Source: Lindgomyces ingoldianus
Lineage: Eukaryota > Ascomycota > Dothideomycetes > Pleosporales > Lindgomycetaceae
Direction: 5' to 3'
Length of the DNA: 64,000 bases
NCBI RefSeq assembly: GCF_010093535.1
Contig: NW_022985171.1
Location: 1,022,516-1,086,515 of the forward strand
Positions 9,639-19,964 of the stretch are shown in pieces. Position 1 is the first letter of the stretch. Each line of letters starts with the position of its first letter. Below the pieces are notes generated by a model. That model worked only from the letters and a program-made list of their open reading frames with translations. It was not told the DNA's origin and ran no database searches. Made by a program: the position numbers and the translations under genes.

Positions 9639-12479
9639 ATGCCATCTTCGTCCGTCACCGGCGCAGACAGCGGCTCACAAAAGTCCACCCCCGCTTCTTC
9701 GCCGCCACCAGCTAATATGGAGGACATCAACGGAGGCGTGTCCAAAGCGATGCAGGAGGAAGAGGAGAAGATGCGTCTGCAGCGCGAAAGAGAAGACGCG
9801 AAACGCGACGCGGAAATGGAGCAGGAGAGGCAAGACGACATGAACAGCGGGAAGGAGATCCTCGACAAGAAATTTCAGCAATTAGAGTTTTTGATGAATA
9901 AGAGCAAGGTGCGTCATCTCAGGTTCCTTCTCGCCCTACCAAATGATATTTGAAACCTGTATATGAAGGAATGTGACACATGCTAAAGTGCCAACCTCCA
10001 GCTATATGCAACAGTAATGCTCGCGCAAATGCAACGCCAAGAAGACGAAGAGAGAGTGCAAGACGAGAAGACGCACGGCCAATCCTCGAAGCGTGAGAAG
10101 AATGCGGATCAGGTCGCAGTCGAATCACAACGACGCGCTACGCGCGCATCTGCCGCGAACAGTGGCGAATCTACTTCCCAAGCCCAGAGCAGGGTCACAA
10201 CGCAGAAAAAAGCTCGCAGCCAACTAAAGAAGAGGGAAGCGAGGGGAGGAAAGATATCAGATTTCTTCAAGAAAGAAGAAATACAGGCAAGAACCGGTCA
10301 ATCGAGCGTAGCTGATGCGCTAAAGGAGGAGGCCGACAACGATAAAGTCAAAACGGGAGGCATCGGATTCCAGGACTTGAAGTCTGCGCGTCAGCCTAAG
10401 CTTGTAACTGGAGGCACAATGCGATCCTACCAATTAGAAGGGCTTGAGTGGTTGCTCTCCCTCTATGAAAACGGAATAAACGGCATCTTAGCTGATGAGA
10501 TGGGCTTGGGCAAAACAATTCAGACCATCGCACTAATCGCACATCTATGGGAGAAGAAGTCATATGGGCCGTTTCTTATTGCTGCACCACTCAGCACTAC
10601 CAGCAACTGGGTTGAAGAGTTCAGGAAGTGGACTCCAAGCATTCCCGTCGTGTTATATCACGGGGACAAAACGGAGCGAGCCAAAATACGCCGGACAAAG
10701 TTGAAGAATCCGGGGACTGACCTATTTCCTGTGGTCGTGACAAGCTACGAAATCTGTATGAACGACCGAAAATATCTCACGGGATTTGGTTGGCAATTCA
10801 TCATCATCGACGAAGGGCACCGAATCAAGAACCTTGACTGTCGACTCATTCGAGAATTGCAATCCTACCAGTCAGCGAACCGTCTCCTGATCACCGGGAC
10901 TCCTCTTCAGAACAACCTTGCAGAGCTTTGGTCTCTGCTCCACTTCCTGTTACCGACTGTTTTCGACAAGTTATCCACTTTTGAGAGCTGGTTCGACTTT
11001 TCTGGTCTAAAAGACAAGGCTAGCTATGAGCAGTTGCTCTCCGAAGAACGACAACAATATCTTGTCAAATCATTGCATGCAGTACTCAAACCTTTCTTAT
11101 TGCGGAGAGTCAAGACCGATGTAGAGAGCTTGATGCCAAAGAAGAGAGAGTACGTTCTCATTGCGCCTCTCACACCAATGCAACGAGAGTTGTATCAGGC
11201 AATTCTCGATGGCACAAGTCGAGCATACCTTGAAGAGAAGGCTGTCGAAAGGCTTAGTTTGGGTACTGCTAGTGGGAGTACAACTCCTCTAAGCACCCGG
11301 AGCAACAATGGAAGTCGGAAGCGCAAGGATCTCTCTGGTACACATACCCCTAATAAAAGCGCGAAGACCTCTCGAGAAGCTACCCCTGTTTCTGTTGCAT
11401 CGCGGCGAGGACGCGGACGACCGAGAAGGAATTACGAAGAGCTCAGTGACCAGAAGTATTTTGCAGAGCTTGAAACCCAAGAAAGCGAGGCCGGTGAATA
11501 TGAGGAAGATATGGACTCAGAAGCGGAGGAAGAGCGAATCCGTGTGGCGACATTCGAGATCGCGAAACGCCAGCTTTTGCAAAAGAAGCTAGGGAATCCA
11601 ATCATGCAGCTTCGACTTTGCTGCAATTCGCCTTACAACTTCTTCAACCCATTCATCACCGCTGAAACGTCTGGAACCGAGACGTTTGCTTCAGAAACAG
11701 AACCTGATGAGACTCTTGTCACTACATCTGGCAAGATGCTCTTGTTAGACTCGTTGCTTCCAGAACTCCTAAACAGGGGCCACAAAGTCCTCATTTTTTC
11801 CCAGTTCACAACAACCCTGGACCTACTCAGCCAATACCTAACCCTCCGCTCATGGTCACATGCACGGATTGATGGCTCTGTCGCGCAAGTCGATCGACAG
11901 TCTCAAATCCGAGCCTTCAATAACCCACCGACTTCCAAGGACGCAACAAATGTCTTCTTACTCTCTACTCGCGCCGGAGGTCAAGGCATCAATCTCGCTG
12001 CAGCAGACACCGTCATTCTTTTCGATTCAGACTGGAATCCTCAACAGGATCTCCAGGCGATGGATCGTGCCCATCGCATTGGCCAAACGCGGAATGTCAT
12101 TGTTTACCGCTTTGCTACTCGCAACACAGTAGAACAAAAACTTCTTGAGTCAGCGGAAGCGAAACGCCGCTTGGAGAAACTCGTCATTAGGAAAGGTGGC
12201 GTGCGGAATGATAGAGGAAGAGGGAAGCAATTGGAGAAGGAACAGGAAGTGGAAGAATTACAGAAGCTATTGCGAAGGTCAGATGGCGAGAAGTTTGATG
12301 TGGAAGGGGATGGTGGAGTGCATCTTTTATCGGAGAAGGAATTAGGGATTTTGCTGGATCGATCGGATGAGGCGTATGAGCGGGCCGAGAAGGGTCTGGA
12401 CGTTGGTGGTAAGGGACAGATGTTCCAAGCTGTCGGGAAGAGGGAGGAAAGTGCTTTGATGGAGGGATTGAAGGCATAG
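9639..12479 (+). CDS. SNF2-family chromatin remodelling ATPase, LSH/HELLS/DDM1 (Irc5, MUS-30) type
   Basis: Two exons (9639-9908, 10002-12479) joined across a 93 bp intron give 915 residues. The ATG at 9639 begins an acidic/basic coiled-coil N-terminus. Lobe 1 has Walker A DEMGLGKT at about 255-262, the DEGH box near 360 followed by RIKNLDCRLIRELQ, and LLITGTPLQNN. Lobe 2 ends with STRAGGQGINL and motif VI AHRIGQTRNVIVYR near 780. The DEGHRIKN...CRLIREL and FESWFDF wording fits the LSH/DDM1 class rather than ISWI or CHD. An AT-hook-like RRGRGRPRRN near 560 and an acidic segment sit in the inter-lobe insert. Family members remodel nucleosomes in heterochromatin and in genome maintenance; Neurospora MUS-30 is linked to DNA damage tolerance. 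A nuclear role is expected. No break is seen. Confidence 0.93.
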
Positions 12480-13986
12480 CTATAATATGCTAATCTGCAT
12501 TGAGCCTTTTCGTGCTTGGCGCGTTTTTGGATAGATAAATGTACTGTGGTAATCCCTGTAGTGCCTCCAGCTACAAATCATGCAGCAGAAAACTTTAACC
12601 CAATTAACTAGTTCTCTTCACTTTGAGGAGATTTCTAAGCCTACAAGCTATCCAGTCAAATTGTGAGAGTCTGTGCACGTGATAGCGCGCTAACCAGGGT
12701 GCCATCTAGCGCACCCTCCCGCGTTGTAAATTCCAATCGTTATTCAACAGTGAACCTCGATTTGACCTTCACTTCACCACCCCGTGCATCATCTATCCTG
12801 TGGAAGGCGCGTGATGGAGAGCCCCCATATCTCCAATCAGTATGGCTGGATAAGGCTGGACCACGATTGGCTACTTTATGAGCGTCCTCCAAGCCGGTGG
12901 CGTCGGATACCCCTTTTCTAAGAGCGATAGCTATATGGAATGCACTCGGTTTGGAAGAGTTAGTTTGATCGTACTGGGGACTGATGGCTGTGAAACCGCA
13001 CCAAGACCCCAGGCAAGGAGTAAGTGCCGTGAATCTGCCGTACCGAGCGGATAGATGGGATTGAAAGATCACTCCATCTCAGCCTGCGTATAACTCGGAA
13101 GATGATACCTCGCATATCGACTCACACTTCTTCATAGGCCCACCGATATGGTTCTCACTTCACCTTGAATACCTCTTTGGAAAGTGCGGATGAACAGATT
13201 ACGCATCCAGCAGAAGGGCTCCACGTGGAGGAAAACGTACCTGACAATCCAAGATCCTAAGACCCCATGCGAAACAAAGATGGAGGCCAAGTCGACCAAG
13301 ACAGATCTGTTTCTTCTGCTACATAATGGTTCGCTACTTATCCCGATGACTTCCGGTTGAATTGAACTTTGCTATCTGCTCCGGTCGTTTCCAGCATATT
13401 CCAAGCTTCTAAAGCCGCCAATATATGCTCTTTGACGAGTTCGGAACTCTTGAAAACCCACCATTTTGTAAAAAAAAAAAAAAAATTAATCGCCGAACGG
13501 AATGGCCCTCCGCTGTCACCACCGGGCTAAAGGCGAACCAGACACAGGCTGATATTTCTTCATGCCTAGCTTCTTATCGGGACTCGGCAATCTATCGGTA
13601 GATACGGCACCCTATATATACATTCCCCATTTCCTTTCGCCGCGTCCCCTCAGCGACAATATATCACCAATAACCCAAAATCATGACACCTTCCAAGGAA
13701 TCCAGTTCCTGCAGAGAATCATCATATACCCGGCTGAGGAAGTCTCATTTTCCCGGCTCAGGATGAATATTAGACTTGGCTCGTGGAGCCCCACGAACGT
13801 TCCACAAGCACGCGTCCTCTGCGGCTGCATAGTTCTTGGGTAGTTTGGGTTATCTCTCCGTGCTTTCTTAAATTCAGCTCTTGCCCCGCCTTTAAAAGTG
13901 CTAGGAGTGCGTCATTGCTTTCAACCCAAGTCCGGTCCTTTTCTCATCCTTTCCTTCTGTATAGTGTCTCTTCCGCCCCGTCAACA
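12480..13986. other. Intergenic region, no supported gene
   Basis: About 1.5 kb between LSH and the CBM18 gene. It holds a 15-nt A run near 13470 and the TATA-like tract at 13613. No open frame is recognisable as protein. Confidence 0.5.
13613..13620 (+). promoter_or_regulatory. TATA-like tract upstream of CBM18 gene
   Basis: TATATATA about 370 bp before the ATG at 13987. It could be the core promoter if the leader is about 300 nt. Sequence match only. Confidence 0.3.
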
Positions 13987-15129
13987 ATGAGGTGGACATA
14001 CGTCAGCGCAGTGCTACTGCTGAGCTTCTCTGGCGCATCATGCTCTACTAATAGAATCCTAGCGGCCAAGTACCTTATGGGTAACTCTCATCCCATGCCT
14101 CGGACAGAGTCAAGGCGCTATGTTGATGGGCCTAATGAACCGATTTGCGAAACAAATATCGAACCGAGGGCGCCAGCAAATTTGACCCTACGGCAAGCCG
14201 ACCCTGGCCGATGTGGAGCCGACGGCAACAATCGAAAGTGTGAGAATAGTTTGTGCTGCTCAACCTTCGGCTGGTGTGGAGATGGGAGCGACTTTTGCTC
14301 TGAGCTTGCTGGATGCCAGCCTGGGTTTGGCAGATGTGGCCCAGCACCTCCACCTTCGTCATCCTCTTCAACCCCAACCCCAACCCCAACTCCAACTCCA
14401 ACCCCGACCCCGACCCCGACCCCGACTCCATCTTCTTCGCCAATACCGTCATCATCATCGTCATCCTCGTCTGTGGTAGTCATCCAATCATCTTCATCTT
14501 CATCAGTGGTAATCACTCCATCCTCCAGTTCTGCCACCCCGTCGGCAACACCATCCATGCCACCAGGAGGACTTGTCATTACTACAAACGGCATGTGCGG
14601 CAACAGTACTACATGCGCTGGATCGGGCTTCGGCCGATGCTGTTCGCAATATTACTGGTGCGGAAATTCAGATGAATATTGTGGGACAGGCTGTCAAGGG
14701 ACATTTGGCGCCTGCGGTGGTGGAGTAATATCTTCGATGTCGTCCTCACCGTCAGCTACTCCTACCCCACGCTCGTCTTCATCTTCGATTCCAGTTCCTC
14801 CATCTTCATCGCCAACCCCTACACCAAGTCCATCCTCGTCGTCCACACGTACTCCGCCTTCTTCAACCCCTACGCCGACGCCAACGCCGACGCCAACGCC
14901 GACGCCGACACCTACACCACGTTCATCTTCCAGTTCCGCAAGACCAACCCCAACAGTACCTGTTAGTCGGGATGGAAAATGCGGCAATGGGATCTCGTGC
15001 GCTGGCTCGACTTATGGGCAATGTTGCAGTGATTATGGATGGTGTGGAAGCGGGACTGACTATTGTAATTTAGCGTACGGTTGCCAACCGGAATGGGGCA
15101 CGTGTGGATCGGCGGGATTTCTTTCTTGA
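13987..15129 (+). CDS. Secreted protein with three chitin-binding type 1 (CBM18, hevein-like) domains
   Basis: 380 residues, single exon. I chose the ATG at 13987 because it starts a signal peptide (MRWTYVSAVLLLSFSGASCS), although the frame is open further upstream. Three hevein-like domains lie at about 76-118, 200-244 and 329-375. Each has eight Cys in the CBM18 order (CG..., CCS.FGWCG, CCSQYYWCG, CCSDYGWCG), and the chitin-contacting aromatic/Ser positions are kept. Two long Ser/Thr/Pro linkers separate them, probably heavily O-glycosylated. No catalytic domain is present, so it is a chitin-binding protein rather than a deacetylase or chitinase. In plant-associated fungi, related CBM18 or LysM proteins shield hyphal chitin or bind fragments to limit host detection. 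Here that is inference; a cell-wall structural role is equally possible. Confidence 0.88.
   Translation: MRWTYVSAVLLLSFSGASCSTNRILAAKYLMGNSHPMPRTESRRYVDGPNEPICETNIEPRAPANLTLRQADPGRCGADGNNRKCENSLCCSTFGWCGDGSDFCSELAGCQPGFGRCGPAPPPSSSSSTPTPTPTPTPTPTPTPTPTPSSSPIPSSSSSSSSVVVIQSSSSSSVVITPSSSSATPSATPSMPPGGLVITTNGMCGNSTTCAGSGFGRCCSQYYWCGNSDEYCGTGCQGTFGACGGGVISSMSSSPSATPTPRSSSSSIPVPPSSSPTPTPSPSSSSTRTPPSSTPTPTPTPTPTPTPTPTPRSSSSSARPTPTVPVSRDGKCGNGISCAGSTYGQCCSDYGWCGSGTDYCNLAYGCQPEWGTCGSAGFLS
14371..14430 (+). repeat. Thr-Pro minisatellite in linker 1 of the CBM18 protein
   Basis: Tandem six-base units (ccaacc, ccgacc and variants) coding alternating Thr-Pro. A second, independent Thr-Pro tract at about 14866-14925 uses different codons (acgccg, acgcca). 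Such tracts change length readily by slippage in whole Thr-Pro units. Confidence 0.8.
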
Positions 15130-15965
15130 GTAACCCATTACGATATGCATCGGACAGCTAGAGATGAATTGTATTAGCTAGGATTGTTTGTAGATAGATT
15201 CAAATATTTATTCTCCCATTCGCATATTCTGTTTATTCGCCCATCATCCCTTATGGGATCAGATCGACGAAGATGGTTAGCGCATATCGAAGCCACACCT
15301 TACCCCTCAAACTTTTGTCCCACTTCGTCCTCCCAAACCACAGCAACGTCCAGTCGTCCTTCGCTATCCGCTTATATGTGTCTTTGCGGTGGTGAGGCAG
15401 ATTAAATATGTCTTGTCTCAGGATAACAGCCTAGCATAGACTATCGCGTGCGTCACCTCTCCCGGATAGATTAACCTCCACACCCCACAATTCGCTTCAT
15501 GGCTTTCCTTCATCCTAAACCCGCAGTCCCACATCCGTTTCGTACCGCAATAGCCACGAAGGTATTTCCAGCCACAATCCTTTTAGATTGGACTGCCTCT
15601 TCTCCTGCAGGATATGAATCCAACATTTCGCTTCTTGGACCATTTGTGTCACAGGCGCGAATCGCGAGATAGATTTTCCTCCAATAGGCTTTTCGCATGC
15701 TTCCAGAATTTATTGCTTCTGTTGGCAAGAATGTGGCAGATTTGCCAGCACCACCAGTCGGCATCTAACCAATTGTATCAGTGGAATCTGGCTGGCATCC
15801 GTTCCTCCCCAGATTAGCCTTGGTCTCTGATATTGAGTTCGCATCGCGAATTGATCTATTGGGGGAATATGTTGGCTTCACATTTCCATACATCGTTTTA
15901 GAATAAGGCATGTATGTTCGTTACTGCAGACTGCGTGCAGCAGCTGTGAACCATAACTCACCATC
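15130..15965. other. Intergenic region, promoter of GH115 gene
   Basis: About 836 bp without a supported gene. A minus-strand open frame at 15510-15764 was not recognised. A GGCTAA hexamer (core of the XlnR/Xyr1 xylanase activator site) lies on the minus strand at 15824-15829, 137 bp before the GH115 start. One hexamer alone is weak evidence. Confidence 0.4.
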
Positions 15966-18900
15966 ATGAAGCTTCTAACAGTCCTCCTGTCGTTCCTTGT
16001 CTGGGTCACCAGTACATTGGCTATCGGTCAGCCTGCCAGCCTTACGTTTTCAGAGATCGAAGGGGGGTTGAAATTAGCAGCAACTGGATCTGCACCTACG
16101 ATTGTTATTGATGGGAAAGATTGGGCTGGAGTTACCCGTGCTGGCAATGACCTTGCCAATGACTTTGGATTAGTGACTGGAACCAAAGGGAAAGTCGCAA
16201 CCGGAACAAGCGGACTCTCCGACACTCCTGCAATCATCGCAGGTACACTTGGAAAATCGCCTCTCATCGACGGTCTAGTCTCGGCAGGAAAGCTTGATGT
16301 TTCAAGAATCAAGGGGAAATGGGAATCTTTCACATCCCAGCTCATCTCCAATCCCGCTGAGGGCATATCATCAGCATTAGTCCTTGCAGGTAGTGACAAG
16401 AGAGGCACTATCTACGCGCTCTACGACATCTCCGAGCAAATTGGTGTCTCGCCGTGGTATTGGTGGGCTGATGTGCCTCCAAAGAAGAAAACCGCCATCT
16501 ATGCACTAAACACCAAGAAGGTTCAAGGGCCACCGTCGGTCAAGTATCGTGGGATTTTCTTGAACGATGAACAGCCGGCGCTCACAAATTGGGTCAAGGC
16601 AAACTATGGAAAATATGACTCCAGGTTCCATGCCAAGGTCTTCGAACTTCTCCTTCGTCTTCGAGCCAACTACTTTTGGCCTACAATGTGGGATTCTAGA
16701 TTTTACGTCGATGATGCCAAAAATGGACCTCTAGCTGACGAGTTTGGCGTGGTTATGGGCACGAGTCATACGGAGCCAATGGCAAGGGCGGATAAAGAAA
16801 AGGTGAAGCCATGGGACTGGAAGAGCAACGAGAGCAATTTGAAGAAGTATATGCAGGATGGCGTTGCGCGAGCGAAGAATTGGGAGACCTTATGGACAAT
16901 GGGCATGAGAGGGGACGGCGACACCTCTTCACCAACGCTCGATTCGAAGAATCTAGTGTCAGTGATTGAGTATCAGCAGTCAATTTTGAAGAGTGGATTA
17001 GGCGTCTCGGACTTGGCTGGAGTGCCACAGATGTGGTGCGTTTATAAGGTAAGTTCTCGAGTCATATTCCTTGACAATACTCCAAATACTCACCAGGTTG
17101 TAGGAAGTTGGTGGTTACTATCAAGCCGGCATGAAAATCCCGGACGATGTCACCATTCTCTGGAGCGATGATAACAGTGGCAACATTCAACGCCTTCCCA
17201 TCCCAAGCGAAGTGAATCGGAGTGGTGGTGCAGGAGTATACTACCACTTCGACTATGTCGGCGATCCAAGGAACTACAAGTGGATCAACTCAATCCAGCT
17301 TTCGAAAACGTGGCAGCAGATGCATCTTGCATACCACAAAAACGCCTCGCAAATTTGGATCGTAAATGTTGGTGATCTTAAACCATTGGTAGGCGCATTC
17401 TATTCCCTAAGTGCTGCTCCATCTGGTCATCCATGTGGACCATGACCGGGGTAATTTAAGACAAAAATTTGAATGATATTAATCTTCTACCTAATTCTAG
17501 CAAGGTTTTTATAGTAAAAATCTATTCTACTTATGTTCTACGCTATGTGGTAACATTCTGTAGATTTCAGTTAAGCATCACGCTAACAATACATCAGGAA
17601 ATTCCAATCTCTCACTTCCTAGACATGGCGTACGATATGTCCAAATTCTCCTCTCCCGATTCCACAGATACCTGGCTCCAGGCCTGGGCGACGCGTGAAT
17701 TCGGCGATGAAGCCGCCTCCAACACCGCCTACGCCATGTCCACCTACGGCAAACTCATCATCCGTCGAAAGTACGAACTCCTCAACCAGTCTCCATTCAT
17801 GCTCTCCACAACCAACTACGACGAAGCAGAGCTCGTGCTCCATGAATGGGAATCCCTTCTCACCAAAGCGCAAGCCGTCTATGATTCCCTTGACGCCGCG
17901 ACACAGATTGCTTTTTTCGAGATGGTGTTGCATCCGATTCTCGCCGGGGGGATTGTTCAGCGCGTTTATATAAACGCAGCGAGAAATAAGGCGTATTCGG
18001 CGCAGAAGAGGATGAGCGCGAATACGCTGGCAGACGATGTCAAGGCGGCATATGCCCAGGATGGAGTGGTGCAGAAGAGGTATCATGGGTTGTTGAGTGG
18101 GAAGTGGAATCACATGATGGATCAGCTGCATTTTGGCTATAGCAATTGGTTAGACTACTTTCTTTTCTTCGCATATTGGCATGCTTGTCATACTACCCCA
18201 TTTCCATGCTATTTGTGTAGGTGTAGATTTTTAAAGCCGGCCGGGCTAATTGTAAACACAGGCAAGACCCCTCATCCAACTCCATGCCCTCCGTCCAAAC
18301 TATCAGCACAACCGCACCCTCTACCGGCCTCCTCGGCGTCTCTGTCCAAGGCAGCACGGCATCCACACCCGGTGACCCTGCACCCTCCCTCCTCCCACTC
18401 TCCCCTTACACCCCCGAAAACCGCACCATCGACCTCTACGCCCGTGGCTCCGGGTCCGTAGACTTTACTATCAAAGCCAGCACCGCCTATATCAGAATCA
18501 CGCCCGCCTCAGGGACCCTTAGTTACCCGTCCGGTACGTCCGATATCCGCGCTACGATATCCGTGGACTGGACTGCTGCGCCGACGGGAAGTAGTACGGT
18601 AGTGATCACAATTACGCCGAAATCAGGCACAGAGGTGAAACTTAATCTTCCGATTAGTAATGTCGCGGTTCCGGACGGGTTTAAGGGGTATGTGGAATCC
18701 AACGGCGCCGTAGCGATGGAGATGTCGGGGTATAGTTCGGTCGTTCCTGGTTCTAGCGGTGCGACGCTGGGTCTGATTCCAAACTACGGACGCACGGAAT
18801 CGGGACTAACGTTGTTGCCTGTGGAGGCGGGGACACAGACAACGGCTTCGGGGCCGAAAGCTGTGTTTAACTTCCACGCCTTCACATCTACGACTTCCGC

Positions 18901-19249
18901 GAAAGTCACCGTGTACTTGCCCCCTAGTTTCAACGTCAACCCATCCAATCCCTTCAAACTCGCCCTCGCCCTCGATGATGCAACACCCACAACGCTAAGC
19001 CCCGTACCGAGTAGCACGTTAGGCGCGATGCCGAGCGACTGGCGCGATAGCGTTGTTAATGGTGCCAGAGTGGTGAGCACGAGTGTCGGGAAGGTGGATG
19101 CTGGGAGTCATAAGTTAAGTGTTTGGCTGCTGGAGCCAGGGGCCACGGTGCATAGGTTAGTTGTAGATCTCGGGGGCGTGAAGGCCAGTTATCTTGGGCC
19201 ACCGGAGAGTGTGAGGGTTGGAGCTGGGGGCAAGGGACTGATAGGTTAG
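15966..19249 (+). CDS. Secreted GH115 alpha-glucuronidase (xylan side-chain removal)
   Basis: Four exons: 15966-17048, 17104-17388, 17598-18148 and 18262-19249, giving 968 residues, the usual GH115 size. Residues 1-19 are a signal peptide (MKLLTVLLSFLVWVTSTLA). The family pattern is clear: KRGTIYALYDISEQIGVSPWYWWADVP, then VKYRGIFLNDEQPAL, LLLRLRANYFWPTMW, GVVMGTSHTEPMAR, TMGMRGDGD, ILWSDDNSGNIQRLP and VYYHFDYVGDPRNYKWI. The C-terminus (from about residue 700) forms a beta-rich region ending in a carbohydrate-associated module. GH115 enzymes release glucuronic or 4-O-methylglucuronic acid from xylan, including internal residues. Intron 2 is 209 bp and A+T-rich, unlike the approximately 55 bp introns elsewhere. 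The gene follows the CBM18 gene on the same strand. Confidence 0.93.
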
Positions 19250-19964
19250 TGGACAGAGAAGCTTGGGAGAAGGGGGGAGGGGGATGGATGAATGTCTCCG
19301 AGAAGGAGAAGTGGGGTGCTGGGCAAGAGGCGATAGGTGTTTGATACAAACGACTTGACCCTTTCGTGCTTTTGGACACGATGAGTGAATTCTACAAGTC
19401 CTACGTATCCCCACAGCGACAACAACAACAGCAAGATTACTTGTAAGGACTCTTTATTTCTCGCAAACATCACGTCTACTGTACGTATTTTTATAAAGAA
19501 GACTGAGGCTTCCAAGTCGGCATAGCAGGCGCAAGGCCTGCAAAGAACATAGCATACACCAGCACAGCAAGCACTCCCACTTCACCAACAAACGTACGCA
19601 CCAAGTCTTCAAACCCCATCACCTGCCCTCAGTAACCTACGTGTACCGCGTACTCTCTGTCCTCACATAAACCATAAACTTGAAACCCAAACTCCCAAAA
19701 AAAAAAAAAGAACACTTATCTATGAACTGTCTATCGAATCATTTAACTCATAGTCCCACAGTTCTTCAAGCAACCATTGCACAGAAGAAAGAAACACGCG
19801 CAACCAAGGCTGACTATTTCATCCAGTCGAGTCCAGTCCTCCTGTCGCTCCAAATGCATACTTCGCATAAGCCTGCGTAACTTCAACCCCCGACATCTGA
19901 CAGAAGTTACGCAGACGAACCACTTTCACACTCTCCTCTCCTCCACATCGCCCACTCCACTCCT
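19250..19964. other. Convergent 3' region between GH115 and SSE1
   Basis: About 715 bp between two stop codons facing each other. It should hold both 3' UTRs. A 13-nt A run lies near 19698. No gene is supported. Confidence 0.5.

Noticed and set aside
14118..14603. 161-codon minus-strand frame antisense to the CBM18 gene
   Set aside because: It is the reverse reading of the Thr-Pro and Ser repeat linkers, giving Gly-Val repeats. No independent support.
15510..15764. 84-codon minus-strand frame upstream of GH115
   Set aside because: Reads somewhat protein-like, but has no recognised domain, signal peptide or splice partner.
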